Assembly (NCBI GenBank): GCA_028283655.1
Contig: JAPWKE010000002.1
Location: 224,551 to 288,550 of the forward strand
Origin: Acidobacteriaceae bacterium
Lineage (GTDB): Bacteria > Acidobacteriota > Terriglobia > Terriglobales > Acidobacteriaceae
DNA length: 64,000 bases
Direction: 5' to 3'
The translations under genes and the position numbers were made by a program. The notes below the pieces were generated by a model, which saw nothing but the letters and a program-made list of their open reading frames with translations, searched no databases and was not told where the DNA came from. Position 1 is the first letter of the stretch. Each line of letters begins with the position of its first letter. Shown here piece after piece: positions 1 to 7,979 of this stretch.

Positions 1-99
1 GGCCACGCCGATGACCACACCGAGCAGCGTGAGCACGGTGCGGAGTTTGTTTGACCAGAGCGCGTCGAGCGCCATGCGGAATGCGTCGCGTGTGTCCAT
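1..99 (-). CDS. ABC transporter permease, N-terminal fragment (MacB/FtsX type)
   Basis: Only the first 33 codons lie in the window; the gene runs off the left edge. Reading leftward from an ATG at 97-99 gives a short cytoplasmic N-terminus (MDTRDAFRMALDAL) and then a Leu/Val-rich first membrane segment with the pattern WSNKLRTVLTLLGVVIGV. That pattern is the usual opening of MacB-type permease subunits, in which a periplasmic domain sits between this first helix and the last three helices. These permeases pair with an ATPase for export or lipoprotein/antibiotic transport. The substrate cannot be told from this fragment, and the ATPase is not visible. Confidence 0.75.
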   Translation of the reverse strand, partial: MDTRDAFRMALDALWSNKLRTVLTLLGVVIGVA

Positions 100-242
100 G
101 GCTGAGGTAGGTCTAAGTCTACGCTGGAAGAAACGAAGACTTGCATGGAGATACGCAGGAATTGAGTTGCAGGTTCCCTGGAGTCTTATAGATCCGAAGG
201 AACCTGCAGATGGGTGACCGGCTTTGCCTCGAAATGCATAAC

Positions 243-289
243 GAAGAGCCAGCGCAAGGAAGCTTTGGGGCTGCCTGCGCTGGCTCTTC
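243..289 (-). terminator. Stem-loop terminator downstream of the NHL lipoprotein
   Basis: A 14-bp perfect inverted repeat (arms 243-256 and 276-289) lies about 25 bases past the stop codon of the minus-strand lipoprotein gene. On the minus strand it is followed only by a mixed T-containing tract (gttatg), so it may be a weak or stabilising hairpin rather than a strict intrinsic terminator. Confidence 0.55.
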
Positions 290-315
290 TTATGTGTTTG
301 CTGCTGTCGGAGTCG

Positions 316-2232
316 TTACGGTTTGGTGCCTGCGGCGTAGCCCGAGGAGGCCGCGAGGGAGAGCGGTGTGACGACCGGGGTGGAGGCCCCGATCAGTTCG
401 ACGACGCTATTATTGCCGCTGTTGGTGATCCAGAGGTTGCCGGAGTTGTCTGCCGCGATGGCCGAAGGCGTGGAGTAGGCGGTGCCGTCGGAGACGTAGC
501 CTGTGGTCGGAGAGACCGCCACGCCTGCGTTCGTGAACTGGCTGACGCTGTTGCCGGTGGAGTTTGCTGTCCAGGCCACGCCGGCACCGTCGATGGCGAG
601 GCCGCGGACGTCGCTCAGGCCGCCGCCGCTGTAGGCGCTGGTGGTGATGTAGCCGTCCGCGTCGGTGAGGGCGGTGAGCGTGTTGTTGGAGTTTGCAATC
701 CAGATGTTGTTGGCGCTGTCGAAGGCCACGGCCCAGCCGTCCTGTGCGCCTGCGCGAGTGTAGGAGAGGTTGGCGGCGCGCGGCGTGTTCTGCACGACGG
801 TGATACCGATGCCGCTGCCTGCGACGCTGTTGGCGATGTAGACGTCGTTGCTCCGGCCGGTGCTCGCGTAGTTGTCGAAGGCCAGGGCTACGGGAGAAGA
901 GAGCAGCGTGGAGGTTTGTGCGCCGCTGCTGCTGGCGGTCAGTGTGCCGGTGCTTGAGATCTTGTAGACCGCGTTGGCGCTGCTGGAGGCCCAGATGTAG
1001 CCGCTGCCGTCGATGGCGATGCTTGTGAAGGAGCCGGTGCCGAGGGTGTACTGGGTGGGCGTACCCGACGAGAACTTCGTGACGCTGTTCGTGCCACTGT
1101 TAGAGACCCAGGGGTTACCGCTTGCGTCGATGGCGATGCCGGAGGGGCTGCTGAGCGAGCCGGTGAAGGTGGTGGGAACGCCCAGCGGCGAAAGCTCGGT
1201 GATGGAGTTGCTGCCCTTGTTCGCGATCCAGGCGTCGCCGCTTGCGTCGATGGCAACTGCAGAGGGTGCGCTGATATTGCTGTCGGTGTAGCGGATGGCT
1301 ACGGTGAAGTCGTTGGGCTGCGAGGAGAGGCTGGGCGCATACGGCGGCGTGGATGTGATGTTGTCGTAGACCGTGGAGACGGCTACGCCGGGGTTATGCG
1401 CGATGTAGATAGCCTCAGTCGCGGTGTCCGTAGCTGTTGTGCCGGAGGTGCCTGCGCTCTTGACTGCGCCAAAGAGCGCGGTGCCGCACGGGTAGGAGTC
1501 TGCGCCGGTGGAGTTGACGCAGGCCGCAAGCGTGTTTGCCAGGGAGTTGATCAGAGTCTGGGGGACGACGCCGTTCCCGTTGGGGGTAACGCTGCGCGCA
1601 CCATTACCATTGCCGCCGCTGATGTCATAGAGCAGGCTGGAAGCTGCAAAGGCGCGGGCGAGGGCGGCGGTGGCTGGCGCGGAGGTGGCTGGCGCTCCGA
1701 TGTGGGTGGAGTCGACGGCGAAGCCTGCAACGGCGTAAGCCATCGCTACGGTGGAGACCTCGCTCATGTAGACCTTTGGCGTTACCGAAGCCATGGTGCC
1801 ACTGCTGGGGCAGGTGCCAAGCGCAGCCATCAGGCCGGCGTTGTCGTTGGTCTGATCGGTGGTGGGCTCGCCGCCGAGAGAGTAAATGTAGACCTGTGTC
1901 CCTGCCGTGCAGGTGTAGTCGCCGGTCACGCTGAACGCGCCGCTCTGGTTGGTGAGAACGTAGTAGTTGCCGTTGCTGTCGGCAGGGTTGCCGGTCGCAC
2001 TGGTCATCAGCGACGTGGAGGCTCCACCGTAGGCCGTCGTGCTTGCTGCGTAGATGTAGATCTTCGCGTTCTGGATCGGCTGACGGCCGCCGAATACGGA
2101 GCCCTGAATGGTTCCGAGGGCCGTTTGGGTTGTGGCGGCGGGGATGGAAGAGTTCCCGAACGCGCAACCAGCTAAGAGCGCAGAGGCAGAATAAGAGAGA
2201 ACGAGCAAAGACAACGACTGGAGTCGTTTCAT
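316..2232 (-). CDS. NHL-repeat lipoprotein (paralogue of the gene at 3222)
   Basis: Predicted secreted lipoprotein of about 638 residues. The chosen ATG at 2232 gives a clean lipoprotein signal: MKRLQ, a hydrophobic core, then the lipobox LLAGC. A region of about 250 residues follows that resembles the start of the divergent neighbour at 3222, including a GxVxGGxQP strand, a YxC...TQxY strand and a conserved EVxTVAxAYAxAxFA helix. From about residue 300 on there are repeated blades with the IAIDGSGxxWVANSGxNSV pattern typical of NHL/SMP-30 beta-propellers (VAIDASGDAWIANKGSN, IAIDASGNPWVSNSGTN and similar). Such propellers bind protein, peptide or sugar partners at the cell surface. No catalytic residues were identified, and the partner is unknown. 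It is common for Acidobacteria to carry several such proteins. Confidence 0.85.
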   Translation of the reverse strand: MKRLQSLSLLVLSYSASALLAGCAFGNSSIPAATTQTALGTIQGSVFGGRQPIQNAKIYIYAASTTAYGGASTSLMTSATGNPADSNGNYYVLTNQSGAFSVTGDYTCTAGTQVYIYSLGGEPTTDQTNDNAGLMAALGTCPSSGTMASVTPKVYMSEVSTVAMAYAVAGFAVDSTHIGAPATSAPATAALARAFAASSLLYDISGGNGNGARSVTPNGNGVVPQTLINSLANTLAACVNSTGADSYPCGTALFGAVKSAGTSGTTATDTATEAIYIAHNPGVAVSTVYDNITSTPPYAPSLSSQPNDFTVAIRYTDSNISAPSAVAIDASGDAWIANKGSNSITELSPLGVPTTFTGSLSSPSGIAIDASGNPWVSNSGTNSVTKFSSGTPTQYTLGTGSFTSIAIDGSGYIWASSSANAVYKISSTGTLTASSSGAQTSTLLSSPVALAFDNYASTGRSNDVYIANSVAGSGIGITVVQNTPRAANLSYTRAGAQDGWAVAFDSANNIWIANSNNTLTALTDADGYITTSAYSGGGLSDVRGLAIDGAGVAWTANSTGNSVSQFTNAGVAVSPTTGYVSDGTAYSTPSAIAADNSGNLWITNSGNNSVVELIGASTPVVTPLSLAASSGYAAGTKP

Positions 2233-2304
2233 GTGTAGGCGCACCTTGGGAGAAAATGCGCGACCCTTCCGCTAAAAAGGCGGTGCCAGATAGCTTCGAA
2301 GGTG

Positions 2305-2328
2305 AAGACGACGTTCATGCGTCGTCTT
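2305..2328. repeat. Inverted repeat in lipoprotein leader
   Basis: AAGACGACG and CGTCGTCTT face each other across a six-base loop, about 75 bases upstream of the lipoprotein start on the minus strand. It could be a leader hairpin or an operator; no U-tract follows on either strand, so a terminator role is unlikely. Confidence 0.35.
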
Positions 2329-2608
2329 TCTGCTTCGGGAGCGTGACGGAGGAGGCGCGGTAATTCTTTGTGACTTTAGGAAGCGTGGGGGGCCCGAAGT
2401 ATGAACTTTCGCCAATGCCTGGAGGTGGCAGGCCGCGACAGGAATATTGCATGCTGTCGTTCTTGAATATTTGACATAACTATATCGCAAAAAGAATGTT
2501 TTTCTGTAGTTACTACTTTTCTTACTTGATCGGAGTGATGCTCCTCTTTTGGCTATGTAGTTCTTTCTTCGATCAGTGCTCCGAAGTGCCTGAGGCGGAG
2601 GAACCGGC

Positions 2609-2614
2609 TATGAT
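2609..2614 (+). promoter_or_regulatory. -10 box of rnpB promoter
   Basis: TATGAT lies exactly six bases before the first base of the P1 helix of RNase P RNA, which is where a -10 element must be if the RNA starts at 2621. The -35 region at about 2586-2592 is poor, so the strength or activator dependence of this promoter is uncertain. Confidence 0.5.
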
Positions 2615-2620
2615 GGAGAG

Positions 2621-3053
2621 GTGCAGGCGGCCGGATGATCGCTGCTCCTCGCGCTTCGGTGTCGAGGAGGGGAGGAAAGTCCGAACTCCGCAGGGCAGTG
2701 TGCCGGATAACGTCCGGGACGCGAGCGTGAAGGCTCGTGGACGGCAAGTGCAACAGAAAGCAAACCGCCATCTTGTGCAAACAAGAGGGTAAGGGTGAAA
2801 GGGTGGGGTAAGAGCCCACCGCGTCGGCAGTAATGCAGGCGGCACGGTAAACCCCACACGGAGCAAGACCAAATAGGCAGGGAGATCGAGGCCACTCTTC
2901 AAGGCGCGATCACGTGGCGGCCCGTCACGTCCAGGCGAAGAGACGTCGCAAGACGAGCCGGAACCTGCGGGTAGGTTGCTTGAGCCAGTCAGTAATGGCT
3001 GGCCTAGAGGAATGATCGTCTAAAACAAAATTCGGCTTACGGGCCGCCTGCAC
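2621..3053 (+). ncRNA. rnpB: RNase P RNA (bacterial class A)
   Basis: This RNA is the catalytic subunit of RNase P, which trims the 5' leader from pre-tRNAs. The ends are set by a perfect 12-bp P1 helix (2621-2632 with 3042-3053). Conserved core blocks are present in the right order: GAGGAAAGTCCGAACTC near 2669, the CAGAAAGCAAACCGCC block near 2754, the GGGTGAAAGGGTGGGGTAAG block near 2792, the AGCAAGACCAAATAGGC block near 2863, and AGAGGAATGATCGTC near 3005 before the ttcggcttacgggcc end. At about 433 nt it has normal size for class A RNAs. It sits alone between two divergent lipoprotein genes. The protein subunit gene rnpA is not in the window. Confidence 0.96.
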
Positions 3054-3221
3054 AGTTACTAAAATGGACTTAGGTAACTTTTACCGTGTTACTCGATTTC
3101 CAGATGGTTTCAACGGGTGGGTGCGTTGGTGCCGCGGCTGGAATATAACGAAAATAGTATGTTTTTGTTGGCTGGAAAGATGAAGCCGTCGCGTAGAATC
3201 GCGGTAATTATGTTCCTTTCC

Positions 3222-5078
3222 ATGCTGCAAATTTCCAGGCGAACGCTTGTTCCGTTGCTTGCCCTCGGTCTGTCCGTCTTTGTGGTTACGGGCTGCGGTA
3301 TCGGTCCCGTGACAACGTCTGTGCCTGAGCAGTCGCTGAGTCTGCAGGGGCATGTGCATGGTGGAAACCAGCCTGTGTCGGGCTCTACGATTCAACTGTT
3401 TGAGGCGGGATCGACGGGAAATGCGTCGCAGGCTACGAACATTCTGACCTCGCCGGTGAGCACGGATGCGTATGGGGCCTTTCAGCTTACGGGGAAGTAC
3501 AGCTGCGCGAGCAGCACCGACCAGATGTATCTGACGGCGACGCAGGGGAACCCGGGGCTGGGCTCTGGCGGCAACAATCCGGCGCTGGTGATGATGGCGG
3601 TGCTGGGTGACTGCGGCGCGTTGAATGCGAACACCTTCATCAATGTGAACGAAGTGACTACGGTAGCAGCAGCGTATGCTCTGGCACCGTTTGCGGGCGA
3701 CTATGACCATATTGGCGCTTCGTCCACGAACCTGACCGGACTGCGGAACGCGATGCTGAATGTACAGCTGCTGGCGTCCACTGCGACGGGGCTTGTGCCG
3801 ACGACGTTGCTTTCTACGCAGGTGATTGAGAGCGGCAAGCTTTATGCGCTGGCAGATGCGCTGGTGACATGTGTGAACTCGGATGGTGGAGCTGGCTGCA
3901 CGCAGTTGTTTACGGCAGCAACGCCGTCGGGTGCGGCGACGCCGACGACGGTGTGGGGCGCGGTGATGAACATCGTGAAAAATCCCGGCAGCAATGTGGG
4001 AGATGTCTTCGACATTATTCCGCCGCAGGTGCAGTTTCCCACGACTCTGACGCAGGCGCCGAACGACTGGACGATGACGTTGACGGTATCTAATACGGGC
4101 TTTCTTTCGCCAACCGGGGTGGGCATCGATTCACAGGGTTATGTGTGGGCGGCAGGTTACAACGGGCAGGTTGCGGGCTTTACTCCGCAGGGCGTGCCGT
4201 TGACGGGCTCTCCCTACACGGCGAGCAACTTCTACGAAGCGTTCGCGCTTGCCATTGATCCCTCGGACAATGTGTGGACGGTATCGGAAGAACTCCCGGC
4301 GCATGGTTCGACGAAGGGGAGCGTTCTGAAGTTTGCGGGGGCGCAGTCGTCCTCGCCGGGAACGTTGCTTGCGCAGAGTTCCGATGCGAACCTCGACTTT
4401 CCTGAGTCCATTGCGGCCGATACGAATGGTTGGATCGATGTCGGTAACTATGCGAACGCTACGGTCACGATTCTGAATAGTGATGCGTCGACGCTCTACG
4501 CGGCGCTTGGTAGCGGAGTGTCTCCGGCAGCAATCTACCCTGTAGGGATTATTCCGGATGCAAATCACAATGTCTGGGTCGCGAACCAGTCAAGCTCGTT
4601 TGCTACGCATCTGAGCCTGGATAACACCGTGTTGTCGCAGCCAAGTTGCTGCGCGGGTACGGATGGAGTTGCAGAGGACGGCGCTGGGAATGTGTGGCTG
4701 TCGAACTTCTGGAACGGTTCGTTGAGTGAAGTTGCGCAGGATGGCACCGTGCTGGTTCGGCAGGCTGCTTCCGGTGGCCTGGTATCTCCGGCGGGGCTTA
4801 CGGCGGATGCGGCGGGCAATGTGTGGGTGGCGAACTTCCACGGAAACTCCATATCGGGCATACACGGCAGCATGGACACAACGTACACGGCGGGTACGGG
4901 AATTTCTCCGTCCACTGGGTTCGGTCTGGATGCGTCTCTGGATCAACCGTTTTCGACAGCGGTGGATGCAAGTGGCAATGTCTGGGTATCGAACGAATAT
5001 GCGAGTACCCTGGTGATGTTCTTTGGTCTGGCAACGCCAACGAAGACACCGCTGCTTTCGTATCGCACGGCGCCGTAG
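3222..5078 (+). CDS. NHL-repeat lipoprotein (paralogue of the gene at 316)
   Basis: Predicted secreted lipoprotein of about 618 residues. The start at 3222 was chosen because it gives a compact signal peptide (MLQISRRTLVPLLALGL, then VTGC lipobox). In-frame ATGs upstream at 3180 and 3210 would give an unusually long n-region, and none of them has a clear ribosome binding site. The first 250 residues parallel the divergent gene at 316, with GHVHGGNQP, KYSCASSTDQMY and EVTTVAAAYALAPFAGDYDHIGA. The rest has beta-propeller blades such as GIDSQGYVWAAGYNG, DGAGNVWLSNFWNG and DAAGNVWVANFHGNS. A surface-exposed binding role is likely; the ligand is unknown. A strong terminator follows at 5101. Confidence 0.85.
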   Translation: MLQISRRTLVPLLALGLSVFVVTGCGIGPVTTSVPEQSLSLQGHVHGGNQPVSGSTIQLFEAGSTGNASQATNILTSPVSTDAYGAFQLTGKYSCASSTDQMYLTATQGNPGLGSGGNNPALVMMAVLGDCGALNANTFINVNEVTTVAAAYALAPFAGDYDHIGASSTNLTGLRNAMLNVQLLASTATGLVPTTLLSTQVIESGKLYALADALVTCVNSDGGAGCTQLFTAATPSGAATPTTVWGAVMNIVKNPGSNVGDVFDIIPPQVQFPTTLTQAPNDWTMTLTVSNTGFLSPTGVGIDSQGYVWAAGYNGQVAGFTPQGVPLTGSPYTASNFYEAFALAIDPSDNVWTVSEELPAHGSTKGSVLKFAGAQSSSPGTLLAQSSDANLDFPESIAADTNGWIDVGNYANATVTILNSDASTLYAALGSGVSPAAIYPVGIIPDANHNVWVANQSSSFATHLSLDNTVLSQPSCCAGTDGVAEDGAGNVWLSNFWNGSLSEVAQDGTVLVRQAASGGLVSPAGLTADAAGNVWVANFHGNSISGIHGSMDTTYTAGTGISPSTGFGLDASLDQPFSTAVDASGNVWVSNEYASTLVMFFGLATPTKTPLLSYRTAP

Positions 5079-5100
5079 ACGCTGTTCAACGCAGGATGAG

Positions 5101-5138
5101 ATCGAGGCTGACCAGTTACTGGTCAGCCTCGATTTTTT
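5101..5138 (+). terminator. Intrinsic terminator after NHL lipoprotein
   Basis: A perfect 15-bp stem (5101-5115 with 5119-5133) with loop TTA is followed by TTTTTTA on the plus strand. The A-rich side is weak, so it mainly serves the plus-strand lipoprotein gene, although the convergent gene at 5145 ends next to it. Confidence 0.9.
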
Positions 5139-5144
5139 ATTGGC

Positions 5145-5828
5145 CTACATCGCTTCTTTGAGGCCCAGGCGAATGAGCCATGCGTTCATGGGCAGGCTCG
5201 TGGCGAAACCGCAGATCATGGCGGCCTGCATGGAGAGCCAGAAGCGCGGATCGAAGGCAGTGATACCAGGGATGAGTTTGCTGTGTGCCCAGGCCATCCA
5301 CGCGTACATACCAATCTGGAAGGCGAGGATGGAGAGCGTGTCGGCCTTCATGGCGGCGACGATCACCTGTGCGGTGGAGAGTTCCTGTCTCATGGGGCGG
5401 ATGGCGAAGTACTGGAACGCGATGCCGATGACCCATGCGGCGATGAAGTCGAGCGTAAAGCTGGTGAGCAGGGCAGAGCCGAAGAGGACAAGGCCTGTGG
5501 AGGCGAGGGCGAACTCGGAGAGGACGTCGGCGACGGTGCAGCCTGCGCCGCAGTGCGATGTCCCGGTGGCAACGGAGGCGAACGTGAGCTTTGGTTTGGC
5601 ACCATGTGAAGGCATCTGCATTTCGCTGTGGTCCTGCCTGTGGCTGTGGGCGCGCTTGCGGCCGAGCAGGAAGTAGGCAGGCAGAGCCAGAACGCTGAAG
5701 TACAGCGCGGTGAGCGGCCAGACGATGTTCATCACTCCCATTGGCTGCGGGTGGCGGAACTCATCGAACGCAATGATGGCCGCGGAGAGTACGGCGAGCG
5801 AAAGAGAGATCCACGCGAGCGTAATCAT
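5145..5828 (-). CDS. DUF4396 integral membrane protein
   Basis: Protein of 227 residues with about six hydrophobic segments. It carries the DUF4396 hallmark HCGAGCTVADVLSE at residues 92-105, between a His-rich soluble loop (RKRAHSHRQDHSE) and the C-terminal helices. The reading frame stays open far upstream to 6236, but an AAAGG ribosome site seven bases before ATG 5828 and the hydrophobic MITLAWISLS start place the true N-terminus here; the extension would lie antisense to the GH75 gene. The function of DUF4396 is not known. The conserved HCGAGC motif suggests metal or thiol chemistry in the membrane, but that is inference only. Confidence 0.82.
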   Translation of the reverse strand: MITLAWISLSLAVLSAAIIAFDEFRHPQPMGVMNIVWPLTALYFSVLALPAYFLLGRKRAHSHRQDHSEMQMPSHGAKPKLTFASVATGTSHCGAGCTVADVLSEFALASTGLVLFGSALLTSFTLDFIAAWVIGIAFQYFAIRPMRQELSTAQVIVAAMKADTLSILAFQIGMYAWMAWAHSKLIPGITAFDPRFWLSMQAAMICGFATSLPMNAWLIRLGLKEAM

Positions 5829-5887
5829 GTGCATACCTTTGGTGTGATGCATACGAAGGCCGAGAGAGGTGCGTCTAATGGGCAGAG

Positions 5888-6586
5888 ATGCTGAAGCGCT
5901 GCATGATCGTAGTCGCGATGCTGATGTCTGGTTGTGCTGACGTTTCTGCACAACATCGACCGGCCGCGCCGTTTGTGCTGCAGACGCACCGCATGGACGT
6001 GGATGTGGATGGCGCTCCGCGAGCCTATGGGCCGCCGGGGCTGGCGACGCTCGATACGTTTGAGGATGCCCACGCGCAGCGGCGCAAACACGCGCCGATT
6101 GTGGGCTATCTGACGGAGCATGGGGAGCCGGTGGTGCAGGGGCCGAAGGATCCAGCGCCAGGCTTTTATGTTTCGCAGACGACGTTTGAGGATGAGACGC
6201 GCGCCGAGCATGACCCGACGCGGTATGTCGATGCAACGCGTATCAGCTACGTCGTTTTAGGCGATGAAGCTCGTCGGCGCGGCGCGAGGATCGGCGACTT
6301 TGTTGCGGTGTATTCACGACGCAAGAAGACGTGCGCGTATGGCGTTGTAGGGGATGCGGGGAACCCGTCGGGCGATGAAGGGTCGTTACATTTACTGCGG
6401 TCGCTGGGCTATGCGTTTCATGATGGGCGTAATGAGTCGGTGGAGGGGCGGGATATTCTGATCCGCTTTTATCCGCGATCGAATGCGAAGAGCGTATTCT
6501 TTCGCCAGCAGTCGATGCTGGATGCAGCGGCGAAGAAACGCGGTGTGAGCTGCGACTTCTCGGCGGTCATTGCATCGAAGAGGTAA
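5888..6586 (+). CDS. GH75-family (chitosanase-type) lipoprotein
   Basis: Exported lipoprotein of 232 residues: MLKRCMIVVAM, lipobox LMSGC, then a compact domain. Three stretches match the fungal/bacterial GH75 chitosanase fold: MDVDVDGAPRAYGP near residue 36 (family pattern MDIDCDGA), RISYVVLGDEARRRGARIGD near residue 118, and YGVVGDAGNPSGDEGSLHLL near residue 150, whose GD...DEGS positions correspond to the acidic catalytic segment GD...GEAS. GH75 enzymes hydrolyse beta-1,4 bonds in chitosan with inversion. The lipid anchor implies a periplasmic or surface location. No sugar-transport neighbours are present, and many bacterial members of this fold are uncharacterised, so chitosanase activity is inferred. 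Confidence 0.72.
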   Translation: MLKRCMIVVAMLMSGCADVSAQHRPAAPFVLQTHRMDVDVDGAPRAYGPPGLATLDTFEDAHAQRRKHAPIVGYLTEHGEPVVQGPKDPAPGFYVSQTTFEDETRAEHDPTRYVDATRISYVVLGDEARRRGARIGDFVAVYSRRKKTCAYGVVGDAGNPSGDEGSLHLLRSLGYAFHDGRNESVEGRDILIRFYPRSNAKSVFFRQQSMLDAAAKKRGVSCDFSAVIASKR

Positions 6587-6700
6587 TCGCCCGTTGTGTT
6601 GGCGCGGAGCGTTCGTATACATCGTTGATCTTGTCATTGTTGCCTGCACGCTATGGGCGTGTGCTGAAGGCACGGAACCGACGCAAGGAGAATCCTACTC

Positions 6701-7750
6701 ATGGAATATCGTCAACTTGGCCGCTCTGGCCTTACCGTTCCCGAACTCTGCTTTGGTACAGGAACGTTTGGTGGAAGCAATGAGTTCTTCAAGGCATGGG
6801 GAACGACGCAGGACAAAGAGGCCGCGCGGCTGATCGATGTCTGCATGGAAGCGGGTTGCAACTTCTTCGATACCGCGGATGGCTACTCGGAAGGCAACAG
6901 CGAGATTGTTCTGGGGAAGGCGATCTCGCATTTGAACCGCGAGGATGTGCTGATCTCGACGAAGGCAACGTTCCGCCAGGGACCGCAGTTGAACAACGTG
7001 GGTAGCTCGCGCTATCACCTGGTGCAGTCGCTGGAGAAGTCGTTGAAGCGGCTGAATACGGATTACGTGGATGTGTATCACATGCATGCGTTCGATGCGT
7101 TGACGCCGCCGGATGAGATGCTTTCGACGCTGGACAACTTTGTGAAGTCGGGGAAGGTCCGCTACATTGCGTGCTCGAATTACTCGGGCTGGCACCTGAT
7201 GAAGTCGTTGAGCGTGAGCGAGCGTTATGGCTGGTCGAAGTATGTCGGGCACCAGGTGTACTACTCGCTTGTAGGCCGCGATTATGAGTGGGAGTTGATG
7301 CCGTTGGCGCAGGCTGAAGGTGTGGGCGCGCTGGTGTGGTCGCCGCTTGGCTGGGGACGTTTGACGGGCAAGATTCGTCGCGGACAGCCGCTGCCAGAGG
7401 GTAGCCGCCTGCAGAGCAAGATGGCGCATGACGCAGGTCCGACGCCGGACTGGGAACTGGTCTATCGTGTGGTGGATGCGCTGGACGAAGTGGCGAAGGA
7501 GACGGGCAAGACGGTTCCACAGATTGCGCTGAACTGGCTGCTTGGGAAGCCGACGATCTCGACGCTGATCATTGGTGCTCGCAATGAGGACCAGTTGAAG
7601 GCGAACCTTGCCTCGGTGGGCTGGAAGCTGACGCCGGAGCAAACGGAGAAGCTCGATGTGGCGAGCCGCGTGCCGTTGGCGTATCCGTATTGGCACCAGG
7701 TGCAGCTGAAGGAGCGGAATCCGTTTCCGGTGGAGCAGGTGTTGGTTTAA
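6701..7750 (+). CDS. Aldo/keto reductase
   Basis: NADPH-dependent (beta/alpha)8 oxidoreductase of 349 residues, reducing aldehydes or ketones. The catalytic tetrad of the superfamily can be read: Asp57 (FFDTADGY), Tyr62, Lys88 (LISTKAT) and His129 (VYHMHAFD). The N-terminus MEYRQLGRSGLTVPELCFGT is the standard beta-hairpin cap, and the C-terminal IIGARNEDQLKANL segment is the cofactor phosphate-binding region of the YghZ/YajO-type subfamily. AAGGAG precedes the ATG by about ten bases. It appears monocistronic, ending at a perfect terminator (7770). The substrate cannot be predicted. Confidence 0.93.
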   Translation: MEYRQLGRSGLTVPELCFGTGTFGGSNEFFKAWGTTQDKEAARLIDVCMEAGCNFFDTADGYSEGNSEIVLGKAISHLNREDVLISTKATFRQGPQLNNVGSSRYHLVQSLEKSLKRLNTDYVDVYHMHAFDALTPPDEMLSTLDNFVKSGKVRYIACSNYSGWHLMKSLSVSERYGWSKYVGHQVYYSLVGRDYEWELMPLAQAEGVGALVWSPLGWGRLTGKIRRGQPLPEGSRLQSKMAHDAGPTPDWELVYRVVDALDEVAKETGKTVPQIALNWLLGKPTISTLIIGARNEDQLKANLASVGWKLTPEQTEKLDVASRVPLAYPYWHQVQLKERNPFPVEQVLV

Positions 7751-7769
7751 AGGGAGTAGGAAGTAGGGC

Positions 7770-7805
7770 GAGGCGAGGCTCAAAAGCCTCGCCTCTTTGT
7801 TTTGC
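7770..7805 (+). terminator. Intrinsic terminator after aldo/keto reductase
   Basis: An 11-bp perfect stem (7770-7780 with 7785-7795), loop CAAA, followed by TTTGTTTTG. Confidence 0.88.
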
Positions 7806-7860
7806 TTGCTTGAAAAGGTGAGATGGTCAGTATCTTCTATCTCTGCGGTGGATACCACAC

Positions 7861-7975
7861 CAGACCTCGGGGCCTGAAGGCCTGAAGATTTGCAGTCTAA
7901 CGGCAGGGCTGAAGCCCTGCCCTACCGGTTGTGCCTTTCCGTGTTTCCCCTTGCCTAGCCTTTCCGTGGTTTCCG
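7861..7975. repeat. Intergenic repeat-like cluster
   Basis: Between the reductase and the MFS gene lies a run of short repeats. There is a GGCAGGGC...GCCCTGCC inverted repeat (7902-7909 with 7914-7921), a ggcctgaaggcctgaag tandem near 7871, and two near-identical copies of GCCTTTCCGTG(G)TTTCC at 7933-7948 and 7958-7974. The pattern resembles dispersed extragenic palindromic sequences of Acidobacteria; copy number elsewhere in the genome cannot be seen from here. Confidence 0.45.
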
Positions 7976-7979
7976 CCGT

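Larger units (their letters stand above)
2233..2620. other. Intergenic region between NHL lipoprotein and rnpB
   Basis: This 388-base stretch holds the divergent control regions of the lipoprotein and rnpB. It contains one 9-bp hairpin (2305-2313 with 2320-2328) and an AT-rich block around 2460-2520 with a perfect TTGACA at 2472-2477 but no good -10 at the right distance. The short reading frames here have no ribosome binding sites and are not credible genes. Confidence 0.5.

Noticed and set aside
214..957. 247-residue plus-strand frame in the first lipoprotein
   Set aside because: Gly/Ala/Val/Arg-rich antisense shadow without a start signal.
2472..2500. TTGACA-based promoter as the rnpB promoter
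   Set aside because: It would give an RNA with a leader of more than 100 bases; the TATGAT at 2609 is at the right distance from the P1 helix.
5829..6236. N-terminal extension of the DUF4396 gene
   Set aside because: Low-complexity Pro/Ala/His sequence antisense to the GH75 gene; a proper ribosome site and hydrophobic start exist at 5828.
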